Position numbers and translations under genes: made by a program. Below are positions 23,964 through 37,700 of a stretch of 64,000 nt of DNA, one piece after another. Every line of letters begins with the position of its first letter. The stretch's first letter is position 1. Under the pieces are notes generated by a model. That model did not search any database and was not told the origin of the DNA. It saw only the letters and a list, made by a program, of their open reading frames with translations. Origin of the DNA: Acanthaster planci (lineage: Eukaryota; Echinodermata; Asteroidea; Valvatida; Acanthasteridae); contig NW_019091417.1 of NCBI RefSeq assembly GCF_001949145.1, positions 1,244,275 to 1,308,274 of the forward strand, given 5' to 3'.

Positions 23964-26900
23964 TTGGGATGTTTAATAATTCCTCAGCTTTATTCCAATA
24001 GATAACCAATAACCTGACTAAAAGCGGTTTTTGTAGATGTTGTTGTATCCAAGAATATCTTTTTGCATAGAAAGTATCGCACTATCTCATTTATAATGCG
24101 TTGCTATTCATCTGTCGTTTATCTTTGTAGAGATTATTATTAGCCACCTGTGCGTTTCCCATCCCGCAGGCAATCTCAAGCTACCACACCCCTGGCGTGA
24201 TAATGGTACACTCCCGATGACTATGGGGCGGGCTTTATCATTCTCTTATCAACTGCGGATGGCACGTGACCACCGCAACTTCAATAGCTGAGTGTGCTGC
24301 TGGTGCAGAGCGACGTTAGCTCACAGACGCGAGAACGTGTACAGCCTTCCTGAGCCAGATGCGACCGTGTATGTGAGCAGACGGTACCGCTGTGGAAAAA
24401 AGGGCGGGAGAGATGTGAGGGAATGTGGTAATATCGGCATATCGAGGCGCCGTAGTGGATCTCTGAACTCAAGTGTGCCAGGACCTGTTGGCTTATGTAC
24501 TTACCCAACACATCACTGTTGTCCAAAAGAAAAAAATACATAGCCATGTCCCGGACAACTGTGGACAAATTCTGAATATTACAGAGGCAGAGAGGAAGGA
24601 CAGCCGATTAGAGTTTCTGGATTTGCACAGATGGTAGAGGGAGGAGTACGGCGTTCCCAACATTGGATGATTCCTCACACAGCTTCAGCCCCGCTGCAAC
24701 CTTCCAAAACCAGGCAAGGAGAAAAGGCGTTCATGAGTAATTCACAAGGGGACAAATATCCCAAGAAGGTAGCTGCTTCAAGTATGGACGGAGGTAGGTG
24801 AACCGTATCCATGATCAGCCTCCTTGGAGGACATAGTATAATTTCTACTTTATGAATCAAGATGCTTTCACGATTAGAGGCTGATGACAGGTATTGATGG
24901 ATGACCAACAACCAGTAATATCCCTCAAAGTAGCTCTGTGATATGAATATTGCAACAAACCACAAATCCATTATTGCATATAATACCGAAAAAGAGCAGT
25001 GAGCAAAATAATGATAATGGTGATCTGAATTTACCCCTTTGTCAGAAAATTGCAAATGTAAAGATTTAGGTTTTCTTTGGGGCCAAATATGCTTCGTCAG
25101 ATTCAGTGAGTGCTTCCGTAGCATCGTAGATACTCTTGTATGTCTACTATTTTGTAACTCTGAAAAATGTCTTATTCAATTTGGAGAGTGACAATTATCA
25201 ATCTGCTTAGCGGGGATTGATTTCCATCGTCCATTGCCCTCTATCACCCCTTCCCAGTAACCTGGCCACTTTAAAGGTAAATCCCTCAGCGATCGAGTGT
25301 AAATAATTAATGATTAGTCTTTGTGTTTCCTGGAGCATCCAATCTGCGAATGCCCTTAATATTTCAAGCACCGAATTGGGCCCCAGGGTGCGGTGCCACC
25401 TTTGTTTAAGCAAAAAAATATGCATTTTCAGTTTAAGATCTCGTCGGTTTGAAATTACTCCAGTATTAGAAAATCACCACAGTTTAATACTGCCAGCAGC
25501 GGCCAGCGTCAATTTGCCACCATTCCCTGCTGCGGATGCCTGTGTAACATGTCGCAGTAACCTGACAAATCGACATAAAGTTCATTATATTTATTAGGAG
25601 AATGTTTCAAAATTTTGATTCACACTAGGTCCGTGGACTGAATGGGGTACCATACCCATATGTGTGAACATTATCCAAGTTAAGTCTAGTGCTCGATGTT
25701 AATGCAGATGTAAATGAGGAATTTGATGTTGAACCATGGGTCCTAATTACGCATGACAGTTTCGGACGGCCCGCTGTCCCTTCTTATTTCATTGCAAGGA
25801 AAACACCGCCTCGGCGTTCGTTCGTTACGGGGAAACTTATTCATGGGTCCCCAGTCTTTAAAAACGCTGAATAGACTCTGGATTGAGAAGGAAAAGAGAT
25901 GAATGAATCCCCGGACAGAATCCAGAAATCTGTCTCAAAGGAGTCGTCTGTACATCCGATAAAGGCAGCATATTCTTCAGAGCGAATGAGTTATTATTAC
26001 CTCTGTCCGTGGTCGAAAACTGAAATACCTCAGGGAGCTGTGTGGTCATAGAACTTCACAGAGTTCTCCGTTGATGTATTGGTAACTCGAGCTGATTTCG
26101 TGACCTGTATTACACGTTGAGGCCTCGGGAAACCTCTTGTGCACAATCGATATACGGTTCTTTTCCTCGGCAAACTGAGGGGGGCAGTAGGACGTGCGCT
26201 GGGCGCAGCCAGCCGCGCGGATCTCCGCTGTCATATTATGCGAGGCGACAGGACAACACGTGCCGGCGTGCCACGAGTACCTACTGTAATGAAGTTTGAT
26301 GCATTCATCAGCTAGCCCTCTGGCCCATCAGGAATAGCATTAATCTAACGGGGAAGCGAGCGAAGTAGACGTTATCATCTCGCTGGAACTGGACGCGACT
26401 TCCTACGTAAACGCCACAACCGGGCCCAGCCTCGGTCCCAGTCCATTTCCCCACCCTCTTCCCAAAGCTTGTCATCCCCTTACCACCGTCAGCCAGTGTT
26501 CCGTTGAGGAAGTAAGTCCGACGCAGCGCCAATTTGAGCTTTCTTTTTTCAATTAAATCTCCCCCGTCGAATAAATCTTCCTATGTTGTTTGTTACCATT
26601 CCAAACAGATCCCTGTGAGATTGGTGTGTATGCCCACTTGTCATGATACCTCCTCATATGATCGCACAGACGGTGACTTCACGTACTGTCATTTGGGTTT
26701 TAATCGAGTTAGTTTGCCCTCGTGTAATTTTGCGCTTAATTCCCTGAAGTATGTTTCGGCGGTGATTAATATGTTCCACTTTGATGAATATTTTTGTGGA
26801 CCAAAGTCTCGTTATTGGACAAGCACTTCACGTTATGCCGTGCATTGACTGGTGAAAAAGTGTCAAAGGAAGGAAATCCAACCTCATTACCTCTTCAGGG

Positions 26901-28470
26901 TGCCAGATCCCTAGTTGGATTGTGTTATCCTTAATAGGTAAAATGGACCGTGAAAAATAAATCTCGAATCCCTGTTCCTTGGTGATGAACATTCATATTA
27001 ATGCTTTGCGGTTTCAGTGGGTGATACGTTCATATTTCTTGATCCAGTACTCATGACTCCGTAAACAGAGTTCAGTTTAGGGTTGAACTTGACATGAACA
27101 CCTTCACAGGCTGAACATATGTTAACACACATGATGAAATCAATCCTTTAAGACGAGCCTTTCTAACTAGTTTTAGTATATGGGTGGTTATACTTCTTCA
27201 AATCGTTCATAAATAGGGTCACTATGGTAATTGCAGCTTGCATTGAAACTTGATGACGTACGACGGTCCCTTCAGCATCCGCACCCTAATTTGCTGTGCC
27301 CGGGGCAAGCATGTTAAGAATGAAAAACGACCCGCCCCGGAAAACTATGCCAGCAAGTCGGGCGTGAGAAAACCGACGTGGAATAAAGGAAAATCGGCAA
27401 ATTTGTGGGAAAGATTTTCTTGGTGAAAGTCAGTGAAGCTCACGCCCGCCCAAGCAAACGAGCCTTGGACCTCAGGGGAGGAGGAAATTGGGGACTGCAT
27501 CTAGGTGATACTTCGTCGTGCTACTAAGCATGCCCCTCCTGTATTTAAAACAGACATGCTTTCATAAAGCCTGTCGTGGAGGGCCAAGGTCTTTTGACAA
27601 TAGAAGAAGCCGTTATATATGATTTGATCGAGTCACATTCAGAGTGTTGAATCTGCGACTTCAGATAAGGATACACCTTAGTCAGATTTGCCCTGACCTT
27701 CAAGTGTTATAATAAAAATGCATCTATTCTGGCATCGACAGATTTTCACATCTGAATAGTTTTTCAAAATAATTTCAAAAGAATAAAATGTCTGTATAAT
27801 AAGAATAAGAATGATAATGAAAATAGCTTTATTTACAGTTGGTAGTCATCTAATCTAAAAACCAGATGATTTTCAATGGGCCATCTAACATTATTAAAAT
27901 AGTCAAAAAATGATATGCAACTAAATTACGCTGTATTAAAACATACTGCACATTAACTATAGAAATACTCCAATATGCATGCACCATAGCTACGTGTCTA
28001 CGAACTCGAAGCGACAGCATCAGTCAGACTTTACATTGCCTCTTCATTTGTTTTTTAATATTCGATTCTCTTTGTCAACAGAGGAAATATGAATTAAAAG
28101 ACAAAATTGAAAATATCCTCAGTTCAAATTAGGTACTATTGGGTAGAAATATTGTAATATATTGTCTGTAATGCTTCATTTGCCCGTTGTCTTTGTCTCG
28201 TTTATTTGTTGCTTTCCTTGTGCAAATTAACACAGAAAAATTAGGAATAAAAATTTTAAGAAGTGGAGAGGTATAAGTAAACAAGACCTTATCGAGGGCT
28301 TCCAGAACCCGTGTACTGTATATTGTTCAGTAAACAAATTTAGTTCAAGAAGTTAGGGCAAAAGACAAAGACTGGCAGAGTGAATAGGCTACCACTTTAT
28401 AACGTAAACGCATTTAGATCTGTTTGACTTTAACAGCATGTAGATGTCATCTATGAAGAGTTATAGTGTT
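23964..28470. other. No supported gene; several GC-richer patches
   Basis: GC-richer patches occur near 24290-24480, 26130-26260, 26380-26480 and 27290-27480. Open frames there reach 149 codons (minus, 24675-25124), roughly what chance gives in a window of this size. None is recognisable. No tRNA, minisatellite or foldback element was seen. Confidence 0.45.
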
Positions 28471-28486
28471 GATTGATTGATTGATT
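28471..28486. repeat. Short (GATT)4 microsatellite
   Basis: Four perfect copies of GATT followed by a GTGTGTG tract. Trivial simple repeat. Confidence 0.9.
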
Positions 28487-31400
28487 GTGTGTGCGTTTTT
28501 TAAGCTTTTAAATGGGTTATAAGTGTCCTCTTTTGGGCACCGTATTATTGGGTGGCGTGTTGTTGTAAGAACTTTCCATTTTTAAATATGAAGTTTAAAT
28601 AACGTGCACTAAGAAGTGTGAATGTAATCTCATCGTCCATGGACAGCTCAAGAATGCCTCCTATTAAGCAATCGGCTGTTTTGTGTTTGATTTTTGTTCT
28701 GTTACCATTTAACATTCCACGAGACATATTCAAATTAGAACCGTGTCCATGACAATGCAGAACACTAAACTTTGTCTGGTGGTGGAAAGCCAAAATACCT
28801 CTTCAACAAATCGAACTTGACGCTCTTACTATATTATTCTATGTATTTTTTAATGTTTAAAAATAGGAAATTTGACTAAATAAGAAATGCATAAATAACT
28901 ATTTTTCATTTTTTTAGCCTGTTAGTAATAACAGTGGATAGTTGTTAACGCCAAAGGAAATAAAACAATGCACAACACCCGCATGACAGAGATATTACTT
29001 CGCATGAGCGTTACCGTAACTCATGAAACAGCCGTCATTGTCTATTAAAGGTTTCGCGAGGACATATCTCGGTAGGAGTCGGACGATATTACTCGCTTCC
29101 GAGCCACCGGGTGCATTTCGCACACATTTCTCCATGACCCCTTGCACGTCATGACTCGAAGTTGAGGCCTTGGCAAGGTGGCAGAATTTCCCCCTCCCGA
29201 AAAGAGAAGCATTGCAATATTGCTCATAAAGCGGTCCATAGTCGTCATATAGTGCCCCAGCCAACAGACGCGAAAGACCCGGATGGTCAGTGGCCATGTG
29301 TGTCTCTTCAACCGCAGACAAGAACACTCAATACGTGGCGTAACTTGCATTTTTAAGCACGGGCTCCCTGAAATTTAGGTGGTATGGATTTAAATGTATT
29401 ACCTCCAGATGAGGATTGTGTGACAAAGCCGAGGTTATTCCTCCTAATGTATTTCTCTGTTGGGCCAATTGGAATATGGATAGTTGATATTAAAATATTT
29501 AATAGGATTACAAATGCAATTGTTAAATGCTGTGTTTACGTATGCCAATACAAGATCAGTGAATTATTTTTTTACATAAGGATCCAAAACAGTTTTTCTG
29601 ACTTGTACAATTTCAATACCTTGGGAATATTTCTTTCTGAAATCATGGATGCGTCTTAGACTATGGCTGGCAGGTAATTTGTAATGACACGGCCAAAATC
29701 CATTTCCAGTATTTTCGTGCATGTTTTTACATGGCTGCTTGCTTGCAATGTTAAAGTCACACCATTAAGAGCAAAAAATCAACGCAATCCGAATTCTAGT
29801 GGGAGAAGCATGACATCAAGCAAACAGCTGTGTCCTTCTATGCACGCTTCCTGAGCATAAATGTTTAAATTTTGGGCCATTGATGCCATTAAATACGAGA
29901 AGGTGTGCCAGCTGTGCTGTGTTTGTTTGTTTTGGTTTTTTTAGTTTTTTCCAGAAATCAAAATTACTTTTTGGTTGTATTAGCTCAGAATAGTCGTTGA
30001 GATGAGCGTGTGAAGATAAGTGAAGCTCTTGCAAGCGTGAGCATGAGCAAACTGAAAAGTAGTCGCTTAGACAATGCAGCACTAAATACGTGCAAATTGT
30101 CAGTTTCCTATGGACTAATCCGATTAGACGCCTTAACTGCAGTGGCACCGCACCCACAGGCCCGTTCTTCAGCTTGACGCGCGCGTGCATGTGGCAAATC
30201 ACAACATCCGAAGGGGCATGTAACGCGCGCGTACCACCTGTCCACGAGCGTTGTGCCACCGCATTACTGGTTTCTAATTCTGGTGGCCGAATTACACTAT
30301 ACGACTGTTTCTCTTTGGCTCATACAAAATCTTATCAGACGCTTTGAATTTTTGTACTTTAAGCAGCCCCTTTCAAAGTAACTTTGAGTACAAGATTCGT
30401 ACTAAACTGAACGAAAAAGCCAAACATACGCAATGATCAAAATACTGAATTCTAATCCAAGATTATCACATCATTCACGTTCATATTCTTTCCAATCGTG
30501 ATGTTAAGCGTTGTGGACGCTTGAACCTAAAACTGTACTTTGACGATATAAATATTATAGATCTACTGCCATTGGAAAAAAGGCAACCATCGTTTCAATA
30601 TGATTGATCGGTTGTTTAAACCTAACGCAGACCGTTTCTGTTAAATTGGAAGCAAGTGCGTTTCCCACATTTTCAATAAAGACTTCGACCATATACAAGC
30701 TCTTACACTGTGACTGTGTGTTGTAGTTCCATGCTAATGATCTTCAGCTGAATTTATATGTAACCATAAATTTAAGGTGTTTTGAAAAGCACAAGGTATG
30801 TTGTAAGCGGATGCTTATACATGTCATTTGCATGTTACTATATTATTAGTAATATTAATAATAGGCCTATTAGTATTTACCCACTAACTCTGTTTTTCCA
30901 TGTGGAATTACTTCTCACGCTCGTAACAACTATTCCTGATCAACGTAGTGTCTTTACAACGGTACGTGGCAGCTGCTTTGCGGTTGTCTGTGGATTTCCG
31001 CCATTTTAGGCGCGAGAATTGTTACCAGCCCCTCCCCCCACATAAAGCCTTTTCGCCGCGATGCATGCTTATCGCATACACGTTGCATGCATTGTAGCGA
31101 AATTATCATTATGAATTCCTCAAGCAGAGAAGCGTTTTGTAAGATGTGAAATTTGACTACATGTATATTGCATTGCTTTGGTCTCACAATGATTTGACTC
31201 CCAGAGGTTGTTTTGCCGTAAGGGATGGCCACATGTCGTGTTTTCGACATCACTGATATGCACATCTTGAATGCGGCTTGTGCTTTCTCTCAGGTCGTAT
31301 ACCGAATTCAACTGGCGTTGATTGAGATCTTCAGCCATGCATGCATCATCCTTCCCTTTGTTTCATGGCGGCTTTAGGTTTGGAGCGAAACTGTCTGCAT

Positions 31401-33544
31401 GACAGCGGGATTTGCAATCGAAAGGTCACGTGGCATCAGCTCCTCTGAGTCGAGCAATCTGTCACAGGTCACTGAACTCAGTGACAAGCAGAAAGATTGA
31501 CAATAATAGCAAAATGTATTCCGGAGCATAAATACTGCGGTGCTTCAATATGAATGGACATAGAGAGTTCCTAACATTGCGATTACGCCGAAGCAGATCC
31601 TGTAATAAGAAGCTCTCTGCTCGATCGCCCTTTATTATTTCATTTGACCCCCCAAATGTCAAACGTAATTAGAAATTATATTCATCTGAATAAATGCAAT
31701 TTCCTTCAGTGTTTCCACAATATTTCAAGCAGGGACTTTCAATGAGCTGATGACCAGACTCCGTTTATACTAAGACTGGGTAACCACACAGCGTGGTCCC
31801 TTTGGGCTTTTGGTGTGAGTGACCGAGATGTTGGATCGCTGGCTCTTGAGACGTTTCCTCGTGCGTGCACGTTCTTTTCAAATCACGATTTATGCAAATG
31901 AGTTCAATACTCTGTAACATCTCCCCTCCCCCACCAAAGACTGGAAGTTACTTGAAAAATGTTACCAGTGAGTCCTTGAAAAGGAAGTACCCATCTTTCA
32001 GTGTGATATTTTTAGTGAATAATAGGGCATAATTAAATGTGAGACGTGCAGTACCCCTTTTAATAAATCCAAAGGGGCGTGAAGTGTAATGGGACATAAA
32101 GGTGCATTTCAGGATATAATTAAATACGTCTGTTGTCTTAAGCCCGTTTGAAGTACTAGCACCGAACAAACCGTGAGGCAGTCATTTCACATGACGGGAA
32201 ATGCTAAATTGAAGCCAAATATAGTGCTATGATATATGACAAGGTACAACAAGGTCATATTGAAGTGAATGTCGTTCAGATTTCCTTTAATCTTCTGACG
32301 TCGCTAGAGCTGGCTGTGTGGGTTGGCCTAGACTGATCGCTCCCTGCATCTTTCTCATTAGCACCGAAGTAAAAACGATCGTTAGCAACGCCGCTCGCCT
32401 CGCGCTGCCCAAGTACAGGTCTACGGTGCGTGACACGAGCGTTATATAGAAGGCAAAAACAAAGTGATGAGGCACGTTTAATGGAATACACGTGTTTGTT
32501 TTATTAACGACGTTTCTATGCTGGATTGTGGCCCCTTCCTTGGGTCGCGGCTATTTCTCCGCGTTATTACAAGCCCGCCCAATGAACTGCAAGTGCATTT
32601 GATAAATTTGTTGCCTAATCTGAAGTTGATAACGGATCGAATGGAAAATTGCTGTGGAGCTGATCACTAAAAATTACACTAAGGTGCAGCAGTATGAAGC
32701 CTTCGTTTTCCTTGTTGATCACTTTCACAATGAATATTTGGTATTAGAAAGGGAGGTCTTTTATATCAATGCCAAAGTTAACATTGTTTTTCAATCATGC
32801 CCTTTTTGCATGGTATCCGTAAATGTTTTTTTTATGGTGATAACAACTTTTTATTCAGAGTATAAAAATTCAATTCCTAAATTTGACCCTCCCTTAAAGT
32901 GTCATTGGCGATATCTGCCTGAACTGGAAGTTATTTTCTGCCTGGCTATAAAACTACAGGTTTTTAAATGACTGTCTAGTTGTACATTTTCATTCCGACT
33001 TTTTTTTTTACTTAAGATGAGACTTTTGATCTCTACTTTCATTTTTCAAAGCATCTGGTCAGGCCCGTGGGTGGAGTTGGTTGTCGGTAACAGAAGTCTT
33101 AGCACCCTGCTTTAGAATAGCGGTCTGAGTGTGTGCATGCGCACTGTAATCAGTATGATGAGCTTTGTCTTTTCTTTGGTTACGTTTTTCCGTCGAGTTG
33201 ATACGGATCGACCAGTCTAGACGGTTGCTTTAATTCGCATCCGAACAAGGACATTGTAACAAACTGTTAATTAGAACGATGCCCACCTCACGCTATCAAA
33301 TGGCAGCATCCGTGACATTTTTCTGATGTTTTCCTTTGTTAACAACGACTTTATTCTACATGTAATATCAATGAAATGGAATATGACCAAAAGTACTAAC
33401 AAACATTTTTATTGGCAATTTAAATTTCACCTGTGGGATTAATTACCAGCTTCCCAAGCTTTCAAAATCGTCGTGCATACGAAATCAGAATTTTTAGAAT
33501 AAGAATTTATCTATGAAAATAATGAACTTTTGGGAACGTGGATA
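28487..33544. other. No supported gene
   Basis: Overlapping minus-strand frames at 28995-29350 and a 147-codon minus-strand frame at 29816-30259 show no recognisable domain. A GC-rich inverted repeat at 30177-30232 is listed separately. Otherwise nothing is seen. Confidence 0.45.
30177..30232. repeat. GC-rich inverted repeat with alternating CG core
   Basis: ACGCGCGCGTGCATG (30177-30191) is the near reverse complement of CATGTAACGCGCGCGT (30217-30232), around a loop of about 25 bases. Each arm contains the self-complementary alternating purine-pyrimidine decamer ACGCGCGCGT, which can adopt Z-DNA or cruciform structure. The same decamer occurs once more near 48007. CG-dense words of this kind are rare in this window. 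Confidence 0.6.
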
Positions 33545-33854
33545 GTCAGGTTGGTGTAGTGGCTTTGTCCTCGCCTTATACCTGTGCGACCTACGTTAAC
33601 ATGTGGATTGGGTATTCAGTCCCCGCCTAATTCCTTGGGTTTTCCCTGAAATGTTCATTTTGGGATTTCCTCCCACCTCTAAAACTGAACATTTCTTCGC
33701 TGTCTTATTTATTATCACTTCATCCTGTAATTGGCGCTAAATGTGCTGTCGGATGAACTGACTGACTGACTGACTGACTGACTGACTGACTGACTGACTG
33801 ACTGACCGACCGACCGACCGACCGACCGTCCGACTGACCGACCCACCGACCGAC
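33545..33854 (+). mobile_element. tRNA-derived SINE with GACT/GACC tandem tail
   Basis: A Pol III-type A box (TGGTGTAGTGG, 33552-33562, 10 of 11 to the tRNA A-box consensus) lies about 59 bp upstream of a degraded B box (GGTATTCAGTCC, about 33611-33622). Between them CCTCGCC and CCTGTGCGACC look like the tRNA-like head common to metazoan SINEs. The body contains GGTTTTCCCTG and TTTCCTCCCACCTCTAAAAC, then a 3' part with AAATGTGCTGTCGGATGA, which I recall from tRNA-SINE bodies of invertebrates. The element ends in a tandem tail: about 12 perfect ACTG units (33757-33804) and then GACC-type units to 33854. SINEs are non-coding and rely on a LINE's enzymes to move. The B box is damaged, so this copy is probably inactive. 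Confidence 0.8.
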
Positions 33855-34550
33855 TTTAAATATATTGCAGTACTGTAAGACTGTTGAATGTTTCGTCTGC
33901 AGATGGATCATAATGACCATCTGAGCAGTGAGGGTAAATACCAGCGCTTTGTCAAACATTACATGTGTAGGCCTATCTGCAGTTCCCTTAGGACATGTTG
34001 GAACTTCAATTCGGATGAATGCAGGTATCAGACAATGTCCTGTATTGTCCATCAGTTTTACTTCGGACTGTTACAGTGAGATTATAGAGTGAGATGGAGG
34101 TATCATGTTTAGAAGCAGTTATGGAACTATATAGTACACTTTCATTTGTACCAATTCCTCCGCATGTGGCATGTTTACTGCTAAGCAAAAATCATATTGT
34201 TTAGGATGTAAATATTGCTGTTGTTAGTTGTTATAAGTAAGTGATTTTTGGACGATCAGAACTCGATTGCAGTGGTCTTTCTGTCATTTTATTTCATTTT
34301 GGGTAACCTTCCTTGTAGTTTCCCAGTCATCTTTCCCCCCCCCAATGCTGGGCACGCTAATTATGTTGAACTATCCTCTTGCCAGAGTCTGCGATGTTTA
34401 ACCAGGGACATCATATGTACACGCTGTTATGTCAATTACGCCATCGTTATTGTAAAAATTCAGAATGTTACCATGTTCATCACCTCTGTTTATTGTACAG
34501 ATAAAGTGGATCTCATTTCATTTCGCCCTTTGAGGTTATGCGTCTACATA
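33855..34550. other. No supported gene
   Basis: Short open frames only. The plus-strand frame 34248-34643 (131 codons) runs into the foldback element at 34551 and is therefore probably spurious. A run of nine C lies at 34335-34343. Confidence 0.5.
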
Positions 34551-34768
34551 GGGGCCAATTTCACAGAGCTAAAGCACAAAATTTGCCTAAGCACGACAAA
34601 AACTTGCTTGACAAATCAGGCTACCAGCCCAAACTCCATGTGATGTATATTGGTTTGGAATGGTATTCACATGACAATGACTCGGCAATCACATAGATTT
34701 TGAGCTGGTAACCTTTGGTTTTTCAAGCAAGGTTTTTTGTGCTTAAGCAGCTGTATGAAATTGGCCCC
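34551..34768. mobile_element. Foldback (MITE-like) element, 218 bp
   Basis: The element begins GGGGCCAATTTCACAGAGCT and ends with the near reverse complement AGCTGTATGAAATTGGCCCC. Pairing continues inward for about 90 bp per arm: AGCACAAAA, ACTTGCTTGA, TACCAGC and ATGTGAT in the left arm each have a counterpart in the right arm. The left arm carries an insertion of about 16 bases. The centre (about 34645-34670) is unpaired. There is no open frame. I recall end sequences of this kind from multi-copy repeats in marine invertebrate genomes, possibly echinoderms, but cannot verify that here. No clear target-site duplication is visible. Confidence 0.9.
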
Positions 34769-37700
34769 TGATCTGATGCCTTGCGTCTGCGCAATGCATG
34801 TGACGTCACAACAACTCTTCCCAAATTCGTTTTCGAGTGTCAGAAAATGTAAACAATGAAAGCAACGCTTGAAAACATCTCGTGAATGCAAATTGCACGA
34901 GGCTGAAAAAAAGACCTATCCATGGCATTCTGCAAAACTAGATTACCAATTAAGGGGCCATCACTCATGGAGACCCAGGCCGTTGGTGCATGGTGTGTTT
35001 TAGCTCTGAGTTGTTGTATACCTCTACGGCCCTATTTTCCACTATGCATTTGATTCTTATTAGGTGTAATTTGTCTCGACGTTAGAACGTGAAAGCCCCA
35101 AATGAACCGGAATGGATAGGGTATAATTCAACAGTGCGTTAACACAAAGAGGCTCTGATGTTGTGGGATCTTGTCAGACAGCAAACAAGTGTTAGACTTA
35201 CGTCAAGGGTTCTAGTACAAACAAATTCAAAGCATTTCCTCGTACACCTTACAAATCCTGCCTATGCTTATGAAGTTGTTAACGCTAATCTTTTTTACCA
35301 GATGTTAAGAGTTTCATGTTTGATATCAAGAGTACAAGTCTGCCAACAATAATCCCATTTTTTTGAAGGAGGTGGTTGCAAGGAACAATAAAAATCAATT
35401 AAAGGTTTGATTGAATCAAATTGTAGGCAGTTGGATAATTCACGATGTTTCATGCGCTTTAAATACCTCCAACAAGTGGACACTCACATGGAAACTAAAA
35501 CATTATATATAACTAAAACATTATCGCTGCCCAAATGGTTCGTTGCAAACCCCGAAATGCCGAAACTTACAGCCAAATCGATGAAGAACATCCTGTGCAG
35601 AAACTTCAGCAAGGTATATTGTCTATTCTTTAAATCATTGACTAATGGGAAGTTGCTTTTAAGGCGAACATGGATAGTAATGCTGTTTTGAATGTTAATA
35701 GCAATGTGACCTTTTTACCGAGACAAGCTATCTTACAGCAGTCACTCATGTAAATGGTAAAATAAATCCGTCAAAATGTAAACATGAACCGTTGACAGCA
35801 GACAAGAAATCGTGCGGCCAACAGAGAGAAGATTGTGTGTTTTTGTTACATGGCAAATATTAACAGCCGTCAAAATCGACCATTTATCGATAAATGCGTC
35901 AAACATTCCTTAAAAAAAGCGTTACAACGTGCGGAAAATCTCTGGGCTTTGTGATTGGCTGGAACATTTTTTCCCTCTGCTGAAATTCCTGCGGTGGCAG
36001 CCATTAGGCGCAATCGTATGACAGATCGCATATTGAATTTCAGCCGGGCCCAGTAATGAGTAGGATTGGCTCCGGCACGGCTAGCATGCAAACTGGAGAA
36101 TGGACTTATAAATGACACTGGCCAGAAACATTACCTTAATGGACATGAATTTCCTGGACAGGAATTCAGCCGAAGCTGGGCCTTGCCTTTAGAGATTTAG
36201 AGCAAGTGCAGTCGGCAAAAGACGTACAAGGTTCCCTGCTCATTTTAATGCAATTCTAACTCGGTGCTTTGGTAAATGACTTTCAATAGTACCGAAAAAG
36301 TAACATGCTTTAAGTCCGTGGAAGATCTCTTGCTTTATTCTTACGAATTATGGAAGTTATTGTTTATTTCTCTGTAACAGGTTAATGTCAAATTTTTGAA
36401 ACTTGCCAGTTGTAATAACCAAAAGGTGAAGTAACTCTGTGCCCTGCTTGACTCGTAGCTCGGGGAAACTTCAAAAGGACGACAATGTGGAATCATTTTC
36501 CGTGAGGATTATCTTCCATCCAGACACATTTCTCCAGTTCATTAATGTTAAAGACTGAAGCTCAATTGGACCAAGAGGGGAGAGACTGCTTACTTATCCT
36601 ACTTCTAAATGATTGTCAAATGGCACGTAGGAATATTATGATACAACACAAAATGCATCTTGGTACATTAGTTGATTGCGCTTGACATTGAAAAGTGGTT
36701 TAATTCTGCCAAGAAATCGATCTTGGAAATAGCATTCAGAGATGTAAAAGATGTACCACTCAAACCTTCGAAAATCGAATTTTTCTGAAAAAAATTCCGT
36801 CTTACTCGCAGATTTCCTCATCTGTACTAATCTGGGTTCAAGATTACGATACACGAAACGCATAGAGAAACTCAAATCAAATTAGTACTTATTAATTGTA
36901 CTTGAGTTGTTTGTCTCTTTATTTCGTTAATTGAGTTTTCTGGAGTTTTTAATCGTGCTTTATAGCCTTTGGGGATGTCCTTTTGAAATGCTTGTATTAC
37001 ACCCATTTTAATTATCAAAGCAAACCCCTTTCTCTTGTATAAGTCAAGCAATTCAGTTTTTTTCTGCCTACTTGAATACATGCTTTAGCTTAATGCTATT
37101 GAGGCACTGGTAGGGAGTGAGCGAACTTGCAAATGGAAGCCGCAATGTATCTGTTTTCGCAGATTTTTATCGAGTTCACCGCGTTGAAAAGTGGCCGCGG
37201 CTGTAGAAACGAAATCGCATTAAATACTATATCAACATTGGCAAAGGAGAGTACCCGGTAAAAACCGCGCGAAGGTTTTCAAATACACACACACGGGCTC
37301 TCTCAATCGCGTAGCGCTAAGTGGCAAATTAGATCATGCCTACGTGCCTGGTAGCCTGCTGTCCACTTGATGTCTCCTTCATCAGTACCCTAGTCATGCA
37401 CAGTCCGGGTTAGGATTGGTATGTGCAATCAGGCTGTCGATTTGCTCTAGCCTTATTGATCCATAGTCCGCACGCCGATATACACAATATTCCCCGGAAC
37501 CAGTCGGCCGGGAGGTAATAAAAGTGTCTAAATTTAAACCTTTGAATTTCAAGCGAAGGAACGATAAACGCAGTAGTGAGACAACGTTAGGACGTTGCTT
37601 CCAGTTTTACGATTTCTAAATTTCAAATGAAAAATGGAACACTGTCTTTATTCTTCAATTTGCTTTGCATTTCTGGCATATCCGAATTTCTATACATAAT

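Noticed and set aside
24675-25124. 149-codon minus-strand open frame
   Set aside because: Length is about what chance gives for the longest few frames in 64 kb of this composition. The translation has no recognisable domain.
29816-30259. 147-codon minus-strand open frame
   Set aside because: Chance-like length, no domain, and it overlaps a GC-rich inverted repeat that lowers local stop density.
34248-34643. 131-codon plus-strand open frame
   Set aside because: Its last third lies inside the foldback element starting at 34551, so the frame is not a conserved gene.
35881-35896. Perfect 16-base palindrome CATTTATCGATAAATG
   Set aside because: About one such palindrome is expected by chance in 64 kb, and nothing around it supports function.
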